Below are positions 1 through 6,924 of a stretch of DNA of 64,000 bases, one piece after another. Under the pieces are notes generated by a model. The model was given only the letters and a program-made list of their open reading frames with translations, ran no database searches and had not been told where the DNA came from. Origin of the DNA: Lentzea albida (lineage in GTDB: Bacteria; Actinomycetota; Actinomycetes; Mycobacteriales; Pseudonocardiaceae); contig NZ_FOFV01000001.1 in assembly GCF_900111005.1 (NCBI RefSeq), positions 930,001 through 994,000 of the forward strand, written 5' to 3'. The position numbers and the translations under genes are program-made. Position 1 is the stretch's first letter. Every line of letters begins with the position of its first letter.

Positions 1-185
1 GCGAACAGCACCCCGATCACGGCGACCAGCCACACCTCGTTGCCCAGGAAGAACGGGGTCATGCGGTGCAGCACGACCTCTCGTCTGCCGAAGGGCAACA
101 GCAGTCCGCTGCCGTAGTCGAAGCCGGCCAGCGCGAAGTAGCCGACGGTCAGAACACCGAGCACGGTCAACCACAGAGCTTCCAT
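1..185 (-). CDS. cydB: Cytochrome bd oxidase subunit II, 5' part (CydB)
   Basis: Only the first 61 codons lie in the window; the gene runs off the left edge. The reverse strand opens with ATG and encodes MEALWLTVLGVLTVGYFALA followed by GFDYG and a GRRE-containing loop, the typical CydB first membrane segment. CydB is the second integral-membrane subunit of the quinol oxidase that reduces oxygen to water at low oxygen. Its ATG overlaps the stop codon of cydA as ATGA, so the two are translationally coupled, as expected for subunits made in fixed ratio. The call rests on this short N-terminus plus the cydA context. Confidence 0.85.
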   Translation of the reverse strand, partial: MEALWLTVLGVLTVGYFALAGFDYGSGLLLPFGRREVVLHRMTPFFLGNEVWLVAVIGVLF

Positions 186-1345
186 CAGAGCGTCACCACC
201 AACGGCGAGACAGGAGCCGGCTCCACGTCCGGACCACGACGGACCGCGCGTGCGATCAACGCCCAGTCGACGCAGGCCAGCACCACGAACAGGGACGTGA
301 ACACGACGAGCGACAACAAGATCTGCGAGACGTCCACATGCGACACCGCGTCCTCGGTGCGCAACAACCCGTAGACCAGCCACGGCTGGCGCCCGATCTC
401 CCGGAACATCCACCCGAAGATCGCGGCGGCGAACGGGAACGGGATGCCGAACACCATGAGGTACAACGGGAAGCGCATCCGGATCACGGCGTCGCGGAGC
501 AGCAACGGCAGGGTGAGCCAGCTGACCACCGTCAGCCCCATCCCGATGAGGATCATGAACCCGAGCGGCGCGCCGATCCACGGCACCGCCCCGGTCTTGC
601 CCGGCTGGTGCGCGGCGATCACCGGGAACTGCGCGAACCCGGCGCCGATCAGCACCGGTGTGGCCAGTGCCGTGGTCACCACGCCCATCCGCAGCGACCG
701 CCGGAAGAAGTCGGTCTCGGGCGTGCGCTTGATGAAGTGGTACGCCGAGACGCCGGTCAGGAACACGCCGCCGGCCGTGATCGCCGCGAAGACCACGTGC
801 ACGAACGCGGAGGTGAACGTCGGATTGGTCAGCAACGCGCCGAAGTCGTCCAGCCGCAGCACGTTCCCGTCGACCCGGTAGCCGACGGGGTGCTGGAGGA
901 ACCCGTTCGCCGCCATGATCCAGAACGCCGACGCGAACGCGGTCAGCGCGGTCAGGTACAGCAACGCCAGGTGCACCCAGCGGTGCAGCCTGCCCCAGCC
1001 GAAGATCCAGAGCCCGAGGAACGTCGACTCCAGGAAGAACGCGATCAGCGTCTCCAGCGCGAGCGGCGCCCCGAACACGTCACCGGCGTAGGTCGCGAGG
1101 CCCGACCAGTTCAACCCGAACTGGAACTCCATCACGACACCGGTGACGATCCCGAGCGCGTAGTTGATCACGTAGATCCGGCCCCAGAACCGCGTCATCC
1201 GCTCGTGCACGGGCGCGCCGGTGATCGTGAACCTCGTCTGCATGACCACGAGCAGCGTCACCAGGCCGAGCGTGAGCAGCACGAACAGGAAGTGGAACGA
1301 GGTCGTCAAGGCGAACTGGAGCCGTGCGAGGTCTACTGCGCTCAT
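185..1345 (-). CDS. cydA: Cytochrome bd oxidase subunit I (CydA), short Q-loop form
   Basis: This is the haem-carrying quinol-oxidising subunit of cytochrome bd, an integral membrane protein. The start chosen is the ATG giving MSAVDLARLQF; a GTG eight codons upstream is possible. Counting from it, His18, Glu98, Glu106 and His183 fall where E. coli has His19, Glu99, Glu107 and His186, and the GRQPW motif is present near the C-terminus. At 386 residues it is about 100 shorter than usual actinobacterial CydA. The loss lies in the periplasmic Q-loop: HQPGK is kept (Lys250, like Lys252) but is followed at once by TGAVPW and the next helix, and the position of Glu257 is a proline. The haem and fold residues look intact, so it is probably functional but with altered quinol binding. 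CydB follows with an ATGA overlap. Confidence 0.9.
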   Translation of the reverse strand: MSAVDLARLQFALTTSFHFLFVLLTLGLVTLLVVMQTRFTITGAPVHERMTRFWGRIYVINYALGIVTGVVMEFQFGLNWSGLATYAGDVFGAPLALETLIAFFLESTFLGLWIFGWGRLHRWVHLALLYLTALTAFASAFWIMAANGFLQHPVGYRVDGNVLRLDDFGALLTNPTFTSAFVHVVFAAITAGGVFLTGVSAYHFIKRTPETDFFRRSLRMGVVTTALATPVLIGAGFAQFPVIAAHQPGKTGAVPWIGAPLGFMILIGMGLTVVSWLTLPLLLRDAVIRMRFPLYLMVFGIPFPFAAAIFGWMFREIGRQPWLVYGLLRTEDAVSHVDVSQILLSLVVFTSLFVVLACVDWALIARAVRRGPDVEPAPVSPLVVTL

Positions 1346-1398
1346 GGGTAGCGACGGTATGTGTAGCACGGCTACTTATTAAGGCCGGAATCCGCATC

Positions 1399-1440
1399 TC
1401 AGGGGGATCTCAGGGCTGACCCTGACCGAGGATTTCAGGG
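1399..1440. promoter_or_regulatory. TCAGGG repeat cluster between cydA and padR
   Basis: The 131-base divergent gap contains TCAGGG at 1399-1404, 1410-1415 and 1435-1440. The middle copy forms an inverted repeat with CCCTGA at 1420-1425 (4-base spacer). Their position upstream of both cydA and padR makes a binding site for the PadR protein or a respiratory regulator possible, but that is inference. A TAGAGT hexamer at 1464-1469 lies 7 bases before the padR ATG and could be the -10 box of a leaderless padR transcript. Confidence 0.35.
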
Positions 1441-1476
1441 ACCACTCCGAGTGCGCGATGACTAGAGTCGCCACCC

Positions 1477-1812
1477 ATGAAGCCCGACGCGCTCCGCGGC
1501 CACCTCGACGCGTTGCTGCTGGCCACGCTCGACGGGAAGCAGCTGCACGGCTACGCGATCATCGAGGCGTTGCAGCAGGGCAGCGGCGGCGCGCTGGACC
1601 TCCCGACGGGCACGGTCTACCCGGCGCTGCGGCGGCTGGAACGGGCCGGGCACGTCACCAGCGACTGGAGCACGGTCGGCGGCCGCAAGCGCCGCACGTA
1701 CAAGCTCACGCAGGCGGGGCAACGCGCGCTGAACGCCGAGCGCAGCGCGTGGCGCGAGTTCACGACGGTCATCGACGGGGTGCTGGGAGGGGGGAAGTGG
1801 GCACAGCAGTGA
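1477..1812 (+). CDS. PadR-family transcriptional regulator
   Basis: A 111-residue winged-helix regulator. The PadR signature is clear: LLLATLDGKQLHGYAIIEAL, then TGTVYPALRRLERAGHV and the wing segment GGRKRRTYKLTQAG. Proteins of this family bind DNA as dimers and usually repress a neighbouring membrane protein or transporter gene. The next gene starts in a GTGA overlap with this stop codon and encodes a small membrane protein with a permease-prefix domain, the usual PadR partner. The short C-terminal helix (ERSAWREF) fits the minimal PadR-s2 type. ATG start; the upstream sequence has no obvious ribosome site, so the message may be leaderless. Confidence 0.9.
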   Translation: MKPDALRGHLDALLLATLDGKQLHGYAIIEALQQGSGGALDLPTGTVYPALRRLERAGHVTSDWSTVGGRKRRTYKLTQAGQRALNAERSAWREFTTVIDGVLGGGKWAQQ

Positions 1813-2474
1813 TCGACCGGTACGTCACCGACCTCGGGGCGCGGTTGCAGGGGTCGAAGAAGCAGGTCCGCGACCTGCTCACCGAGACCCGCGACAGCCT
1901 GGCCGACGCCACCGAGGCGCACGTCGGCCGCGGCCTCAGCGAGCAGGAGGCCCAGGAGCGCGCGGTCGAGGAGTTCGGTCCCGTGCGCGAGATCGCGAAC
2001 GAGTACCAGGCCGAACTCGCCGTCGCCTATGGCACGCGCACGCTCGTGTGGCTCGCGATCGTGCTGCCGTTGATGCACATGGCGTGGGAGTACGGGCGGA
2101 TGCTGCTCATCGGCCCGTGGCAGGACTTCGCCGCGATGCCGCCCGCCTGGTACCTGTTCATCGCCAAGGCCAACGACCTGACCAGCGGCATCGCGTCCGG
2201 GGTGGCCCTGGTGACGTTGGTGCTGGGCCGGGTCCTCGCCCGCAAGTACGACTCGAGGCGGCTCGCCAAGATCGGCGCGGGCGTCGCGCTCACGGCCGTC
2301 GGCGCCGTGTTCCTCGGCAACGTCTCGATCATCCTGGCGACCGCGCACCTCGACGTGGCGCGGCTCGCGCAGTCGCTGCCGATGACCGTCGCGAGCGCGA
2401 TCACCTGGATCGTGATCGTTCGTCTCGGTCTGCTCGCTCGCCGCTGCCTGAGCTGTGCCACGATCGTCGCGTGA
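1809..2474 (+). CDS. Membrane protein with permease-prefix (HAAS-like) domain
   Basis: About 221 residues. The N-terminal 75 residues (IDRYVTDLGARL, then SEQEAQERAVEEFG and a REIANEYQAEL helix) resemble the short helical prefix domain encoded beside PadR regulators. It is followed by four hydrophobic segments, near residues 78-97, 112-140, 150-180 and 195-213. The GTG at 1809 overlaps the padR stop as GTGA and gives the usual family start. A GTG at 1797, with GGGAGG six bases upstream, would add four residues and is a real alternative. The role is unknown; by analogy the PadR protein controls this gene and the pair senses or responds to envelope stress or a ligand. That function is inferred from context only. 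Confidence 0.75.
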   Translation: MIDRYVTDLGARLQGSKKQVRDLLTETRDSLADATEAHVGRGLSEQEAQERAVEEFGPVREIANEYQAELAVAYGTRTLVWLAIVLPLMHMAWEYGRMLLIGPWQDFAAMPPAWYLFIAKANDLTSGIASGVALVTLVLGRVLARKYDSRRLAKIGAGVALTAVGAVFLGNVSIILATAHLDVARLAQSLPMTVASAITWIVIVRLGLLARRCLSCATIVA

Positions 2475-2779
2475 CCAACGCCCTGATCTACCTGATCGTG
2501 ATGATCGCCGTCGCGGCAGTGGTGTTCCTGCTCGCGGCGTTGGTGTTCGGGCGCGGCGAGGAGCTCGCGCCGCTGCCGCCCGGTGCCTCGCCGACGAGGC
2601 TGCCCGCCGACGACATCACCGCGCAGGACGTCCGCGAGCTCAAGTTCCAGCAGGTCTTCCGCGGCTACAAGATGACCGAGGTGGACTGGGCGTTGCAGCG
2701 GCTCGCGACCGAGGTCGAGACCCTGCGGGCGCGCGTCGCGGAGCTCGAGGACCGGGAGAGCAGTGAGCACCCGGCCTGA
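2471..2779 (+). CDS. DivIVA-domain membrane protein
   Basis: A 102-residue protein with one N-terminal membrane helix (residues 5-27), a proline-rich linker, then a DivIVA-type segment: DITAQDVRELKFQQVFRGYK leading into a coiled coil (VDWALQRLATEVETLRARVAEL). The motif F-x-x-x-x-R-G-Y is the DivIVA/Wag31 N-terminal signature. Unlike true DivIVA it is membrane-anchored and has only one short coiled coil, so it is a DivIVA-like accessory protein of unknown role, possibly at poles or septa. The GTG start overlaps the previous stop (GTGA), and the 3' end overlaps the glycosylase gene by 17 bases. From memory, the same neighbour of tag occurs in mycobacteria (Rv1209 position). Confidence 0.8.
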   Translation: MTNALIYLIVMIAVAAVVFLLAALVFGRGEELAPLPPGASPTRLPADDITAQDVRELKFQQVFRGYKMTEVDWALQRLATEVETLRARVAELEDRESSEHPA

Positions 2780-3341
2780 GCCGCTCTCCCGCTGTCCCTG
2801 GGGCGACTCGACCCCGGACTACGTCGAGTACCACGACACCGAGTGGGGCGTGGAGCTCCACGGCACCCCCGAGCTCTACGAGCGGATGTCGTTGGAGGCG
2901 TTCCAGTCCGGCCTGTCGTGGATCACGATCCTGCGCAAGCGCCCGGCGTTCCGCGCGGCCTTCTGCGACTTCGACCCGTCGCTCGTCGCGGACTTCGGCC
3001 CCGCCGACGTCGAACGGCTGATGGCCGACGCGGGCATCGTCCGCAACCGCCTGAAGATCGACGCGGCGATCCACAACGCCCGCGTGATCGTCTCGGAGGG
3101 CGTCGACCTCGACGCGCTGCTGTGGTCGTTCGCGCCGGCCGTGCACGAGCGGCCCAAGACGTTCGCGGACGTGCCGGCGATCACGGACGAGTCGAAGGCG
3201 ATGGCCAAGGAACTGAAGAAGCGCGGCTTCAAGTTCCTCGGCCCCACGACCTGTTACGCGCTGATGCAGGCGACCGGCATGGTCGACGACCACATCTCGA
3301 CCTGCTTCCGGGCGAACGGCGCAGCCGCTACTTCCCGGTGA
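2763..3341 (+). CDS. tag: DNA-3-methyladenine glycosylase I
   Basis: A 192-residue base-excision repair enzyme that removes 3-methyladenine from alkylated DNA. All family landmarks are visible: CPWG with Cys11 and HDTEWG with His24 near the N-terminus, and DDHISTC with His177 and Cys181 near the C-terminus, which together form the Tag zinc site. The active-site segment LEAFQSGLSWITILRKR carries catalytic Glu45. Its length is normal for Tag. The GTG start lies inside the end of the DivIVA-like gene. The stop overlaps the convergent enoyl-CoA hydratase gene by 14 bases. Confidence 0.95.
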   Translation: MSTRPEPLSRCPWGDSTPDYVEYHDTEWGVELHGTPELYERMSLEAFQSGLSWITILRKRPAFRAAFCDFDPSLVADFGPADVERLMADAGIVRNRLKIDAAIHNARVIVSEGVDLDALLWSFAPAVHERPKTFADVPAITDESKAMAKELKKRGFKFLGPTTCYALMQATGMVDDHISTCFRANGAAATSR

Positions 3342-4113
3342 ACTTCGGCGCCCGCTTGTTCACGAACGCGTCCACGGCCTCGCGGTGGTCCTCGGTCGCC
3401 CCGCAGTCGGCCTGGGTGCGGCGCTCGGCCTCCAGCGCGTCCTCCAGCGTCCCGTCGGCCGCGGCGGCCAGCGCCTCCTTGATCTTCGCGTAGGCCGTCG
3501 TGGGCCCCGCGGCGAGCTTCGCGGCCAGCAGGTGCGCGGTGGAGAGCAGTTCGGAGTCGGGCACGACCTGGTTGACCATGCCGATCCGCAACGCCTCCTC
3601 GGCGCCGACGGGCTGGGCGAGCAGCATCATCTCCATCGCGCGGCCGTGGCCGATGAGCCGCGGCAGCGTGTACGACGCGCCCGAGTCAGCGGTGAGGCCC
3701 ACGTTCGCGAAGGCCATCAGGAACTTGGCCGACTGGCCCGCGATCCGCAGGTCGGCGGCGTAGGCGAAGGAGGCACCGGCGCCCGCCGCGCTGCCGTTGA
3801 CCGCGGCGATCACCGGCTTCGGCATGCCGATCAGCTCGCGCACGATCGGGTTGTAGTGCTTCTCGACGGTGTGCAGAGGGGCGGGATCACCGGCCTGCAA
3901 CAGGCCGATGTGCTCCTTGAGGTCCTGCCCCGCGCAGAACGCCCTGCCCGCACCCGTGATCACCACCGCGCGCACCGACGCGTCCACCGCGGCGGCCTTC
4001 AGCTCGGCGAGGAACGCCTCCTTCAGCGAGACCGTGAAGGCGTTGAACGACTCGGGGCGGTTGAACGTGAGCGTGCGCACACCATCGGCGTCTTCGACGA
4101 GGAGCTCGGACAC
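3328..4113 (-). CDS. Enoyl-CoA hydratase/isomerase family protein
   Basis: A 261-residue crotonase-fold protein. The GTG start is fixed by a strong ribosome site (GATGGAGG, four bases before GTG). The oxyanion-hole segments AFCAGQDLKEH (around residues 60-70) and NGSAAGAGASFAYAADLRIA (around 105-125) are clear, followed by FANVGLTADSGASYTLPRLI. It should hydrate or isomerise an acyl-CoA ester. The gene lies 10 bases downstream of a PaaX-type regulator in the same direction, and its sequence resembles PaaG/PaaB-type enzymes. A role in phenylacetyl-CoA or a related aromatic-CoA route is therefore likely, but the substrate cannot be read from sequence. No other paa genes are in the window. Confidence 0.88.
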   Translation of the reverse strand: MSELLVEDADGVRTLTFNRPESFNAFTVSLKEAFLAELKAAAVDASVRAVVITGAGRAFCAGQDLKEHIGLLQAGDPAPLHTVEKHYNPIVRELIGMPKPVIAAVNGSAAGAGASFAYAADLRIAGQSAKFLMAFANVGLTADSGASYTLPRLIGHGRAMEMMLLAQPVGAEEALRIGMVNQVVPDSELLSTAHLLAAKLAAGPTTAYAKIKEALAAAADGTLEDALEAERRTQADCGATEDHREAVDAFVNKRAPKFTGK

Positions 4114-4123
4114 TGGACCTCCA

Positions 4124-4921
4124 TCAAGCAGTGGAAACGTTGCGCACCGGCCGCAGGCACCCGTCGACGAAGCGACTCGTGCCCGGTGCCAGCCGCAGGG
4201 TCTGTTCGTCGAAGAACGACGCTGCCGCGTGCCCCGGCCAGTCCGGTGGCAACAGTTCAGCAGGAAGACCGGGATCGCGGAACAGGAACTTGCGCCACGC
4301 GTGCAGCAGCTGCTGCGAGGCCGCGAACGCCGCCGCGTCGTCCGTTTCGTCCACAACGGACACCTTCTCGGTCCAGTGCGCGACGAACCCGGCGTAGTCG
4401 CGGCCCAGCTCGGCCAGGTCCCAGGCCTTCGCGGCCAGCTCGGCGTCGCCACCGTCGTGTGAACCGTGAAAAGTTCGTGCGGCGATTTCTCCGGCGGCCA
4501 GCACGTCGGCCAATCCGGGGGACGGCCGGGGAGCGATCCACGTCACAGGGCCGAGCGCGCCGTAGCCCAGCAGCTGCAGTTCCGACGCCAGGTGGTCGCG
4601 CGAGTCGCGGCCCGGCATCTCCTCCAGCACCACGACGTGCCAGCGACCGTCCCACGTGGACGGCCCGGTGCGGTAGATGCGGGCAGCGGCCTCGTCGAGC
4701 CGGCGTTCCCCGCGGGGTGTCATGGCGTATCCGGGCCCGTCAGGCAGCCTGCTGGGCTGCAACCAGCCCTGCCTGACCGTGCGCGACACGGCCGTGCGGA
4801 CGGCCGGCGCGGCGAAACCGAGGGGCTCGAGCAACCGGACGAGCGCGGCGATGGTGGCGGCGCCGCCGCGTTCGCGAAGGTGGCCGCCGTAGACGTCGAA
4901 GAGCGCGGAACGGGCTCGCAC
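4124..4921 (-). CDS. PaaX-family transcriptional regulator
   Basis: A 265-residue protein with the two-part PaaX layout. The N-terminal winged helix comprises SALFDVYGGHLRERGG, then a recognition region ending in AVRTAVSRTVRQGWLQPSRL. The C-terminal PaaX domain holds the WDGRWHVVVLEEM segment and an ASQQLLHAWRKFLFRDPGLP motif near residues 205-230. PaaX proteins repress phenylacetate catabolism and release DNA when phenylacetyl-CoA binds. Here the regulator precedes an enoyl-CoA hydratase gene by 10 bases, so the pair forms a small operon that is probably autoregulated. The start is GTG; no better start is seen upstream. Confidence 0.9.
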   Translation of the reverse strand: MRARSALFDVYGGHLRERGGAATIAALVRLLEPLGFAAPAVRTAVSRTVRQGWLQPSRLPDGPGYAMTPRGERRLDEAAARIYRTGPSTWDGRWHVVVLEEMPGRDSRDHLASELQLLGYGALGPVTWIAPRPSPGLADVLAAGEIAARTFHGSHDGGDAELAAKAWDLAELGRDYAGFVAHWTEKVSVVDETDDAAAFAASQQLLHAWRKFLFRDPGLPAELLPPDWPGHAAASFFDEQTLRLAPGTSRFVDGCLRPVRNVSTA

Positions 4922-5130
4922 CCGGCCCAGTCTGTCACGACACGTCCGAGGGTGCCCAAAGTGTTGCGAGGTCGTGAAAACAGGTGTTGATCAGGTACAA
5001 GAGAAGATCGACAACTGTCACCCGGACTCGCCAAAAGATCGGTTCGGTTTCGCCCCTGAGTCGCGATAGGGGAGAATGGAGCAGATCCGGCCTGGCCGGA
5101 CGGGGAAGATGTTGACGGAGGGAGCACGCG

Positions 5131-5298
5131 ATGGCGGCCATGAAGCCCCGGACCGGCGACGGTCCCCTCGAGGTCACCAAGGAGGGACGCGGCATCGTCA
5201 TGCGCGTGCCGCTCGAGGGTGGTGGGCGCCTTGTCGTCGAGATGTCGGCGGACGAGGCCAGCGCCTTGGGCGACGCGCTGAAGGCCGCCGCCGGCTGA
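5131..5298 (+). CDS. DUF3117 small conserved actinobacterial protein
   Basis: A 55-residue protein beginning MAAMKPRTGDGPLEVTKEGR and ending in a helix (SADEASALGDALKAAAG). The sequence is nearly invariant among actinobacteria (Rv1211 in M. tuberculosis, from memory) and its function is unknown. The ATG follows a strong ribosome site, GGAGGGAG at 5117-5124. It is predicted to be soluble: an alternating beta segment (IVMRVPLEGGGRLVVEMS) precedes the final helix. It is monocistronic, with a clear hairpin terminator just downstream, as expected for an independently and probably highly expressed small gene. Confidence 0.93.
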   Translation: MAAMKPRTGDGPLEVTKEGRGIVMRVPLEGGGRLVVEMSADEASALGDALKAAAG

Positions 5299-5324
5299 GG
5301 CACCCGGCGAGGAAGCAGTGTTGA

Positions 5325-5353
5325 GCCCCGGTTTCCACAGTGGAGACCGGGGC
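5325..5353 (+). terminator. Hairpin terminator after the DUF3117 gene
   Basis: The arms at 5325-5338 and 5340-5353 pair over 14 positions with a single G-U; the outer part is GCCCCGGT against ACCGGGGC. It lies 26 bases after the DUF3117 stop and before pepA. There is no long T-run, as is common for high-GC actinobacterial hairpins. Confidence 0.7.
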
Positions 5354-5415
5354 ATCGCTTCGTTCTCGGCCCAGGCGAGAATGAGCGGTCGTCAATGCAA
5401 CAGGGAGGTCCAGCC

Positions 5416-6846
5416 GTGCCGTCGACGGTTCCGTCAGTGCCCACCAAGCTCGTGGACGTCGAGGTGGCCACCACCGCGCGCCGCGGCGTGCCGGCAGTCG
5501 TGCTCGCCGCCACCGGACCGGCGCTCGGACCGGGTGGCGACGGCATCGACGTCTCCGACCTGACCGGCAAGGCCGGTGAGGCGGTCCGCCACGACGGGAC
5601 CTGGACGCTCGGCGTCGGCACCGGGACGCCCGCCGACTACCGCACCGCCGGCGCGGCGCTCGTGCGCGCGCTGAGCGGCGACGACGCACCGAAGACGGCC
5701 GACGTCCTGCTGACCCCCGACTTCGACGCCGAGAAGGTGCGCGCCCTCGTGCTGGGCGCGGCGCTCGGCGGCTACCGCTTCAAGGTCACCGGCGAGGACG
5801 CCCCGAAGCGTGTCAGCTCGCTGCGCCTCGTCACCGCGGACACCGGGTTCGAGGAGGTGCTCACGTCGGCCGCGCTGAAGGCCCACGCGCTGGCCACCGC
5901 CACCTCGCTGACGCGCGACCTGGCCAACACCCCGTCCAACGTCAAGGACCCGCGCTGGCTCACCACGACCGCCGCGAAGCTCGCGGACAAGGTCGACGGG
6001 CTGACGGCGACCGTGCGCGATGAGAAGTGGCTGGCGCAGCAGGGCTTCGGCGGCGTGCTGGCGGTCGGCGGCGGCTCGTCCCGCCCGCCGCGGTTGCTCG
6101 AGCTGACCTACGGCACCATCGGCCCGCACCTGGTGTTCGTTGGCAAGGGCATCACGTTCGACACGGGCGGCATCTCGGTGAAGCCCGCCGACGGCATGCA
6201 CCTCATGCGCACCGACATGGCAGGCGGCGCCGCGGTGATCTCCGCGCTGCTGGCCGTGGCCCGGCGCGGGCTGCCGGTCAGGGTCACCGGGCTCGTGCCG
6301 TGCGCCGAGAACCACGTCTCCGGCTCGGCGTACCGGCCCGGTGACGTCGTGCGGCACTACGGCGGCGCGACGACCGAGGTCCAGAACACCGACGCCGAGG
6401 GCCGCATGGTCCTGGCCGACGCGATGGCGTACGCGGTGAAGAACCTGAAGCCCGACCTGCTCGTGGACATCGCGACGCTCACCGGCGCGATGAAGGTGTC
6501 GCTCGGCCTGCGCACGGGCGCGGTGCTGACCTCGTCCGACGCGCTGGCGGCCGAGGTGGTCGAGGCGGGCGCGAACGTCGGCGAGAAGTGGTGGCGGATG
6601 CCGCTGCTGGAGGAGCACGTCGACGCCGTCAGCAGCGAGATCGCGGACTACAGGCAGACCCCGCCCGGCCCCGGCGGCATCACGGCGGCGCTGTTCCTGC
6701 AGAAGTTCGCGGGCGACGTGCCGTGGGCGCACCTCGACATCGCGGGCCCCGCGCGGTCGGAGAAGGTCTACGACGAGGTCGTCGCGGGCGCCACCGGGTT
6801 CGGCGCGCGGACGCTGGTCGAACTGGCTGAAAAATATTCGCGTTAA
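5416..6846 (+). CDS. pepA: Leucyl aminopeptidase (M17 family)
   Basis: A two-domain M17 metallopeptidase that removes N-terminal residues from peptides in the cytoplasm, normally as a hexamer with two metal ions. The catalytic C-terminal domain is intact: GKGITFDTGGISVKP with the metal/catalytic Lys and Asp, MRTDMAGGAAV, and the signature NTDAEGRMVLADA near residue 325. The start used is GTG 5416 because GGGAGG (5403-5408) sits seven bases before it; an ATG at 5395 would add seven residues. That gives about 476 residues, normal for the family. The N-terminal domain (residues 1-150) is less conserved, as usual. It probably has its own promoter after the DUF3117 terminator. Confidence 0.95.
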   Translation: MPSTVPSVPTKLVDVEVATTARRGVPAVVLAATGPALGPGGDGIDVSDLTGKAGEAVRHDGTWTLGVGTGTPADYRTAGAALVRALSGDDAPKTADVLLTPDFDAEKVRALVLGAALGGYRFKVTGEDAPKRVSSLRLVTADTGFEEVLTSAALKAHALATATSLTRDLANTPSNVKDPRWLTTTAAKLADKVDGLTATVRDEKWLAQQGFGGVLAVGGGSSRPPRLLELTYGTIGPHLVFVGKGITFDTGGISVKPADGMHLMRTDMAGGAAVISALLAVARRGLPVRVTGLVPCAENHVSGSAYRPGDVVRHYGGATTEVQNTDAEGRMVLADAMAYAVKNLKPDLLVDIATLTGAMKVSLGLRTGAVLTSSDALAAEVVEAGANVGEKWWRMPLLEEHVDAVSSEIADYRQTPPGPGGITAALFLQKFAGDVPWAHLDIAGPARSEKVYDEVVAGATGFGARTLVELAEKYSR

Positions 6847-6924
6847 CCGACGATCGACCGATACGAGACGGTGGCGTTCCACGGCATGATGTGAGCTCCT
6901 TCACAACGTCGTAGAGGAGCGCTC

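Noticed and set aside
3328..4452. Extended enoyl-CoA hydratase open frame up to 4452
   Set aside because: The region beyond 4113 overlaps paaX in another frame; a strong ribosome site fixes the start at GTG 4113.
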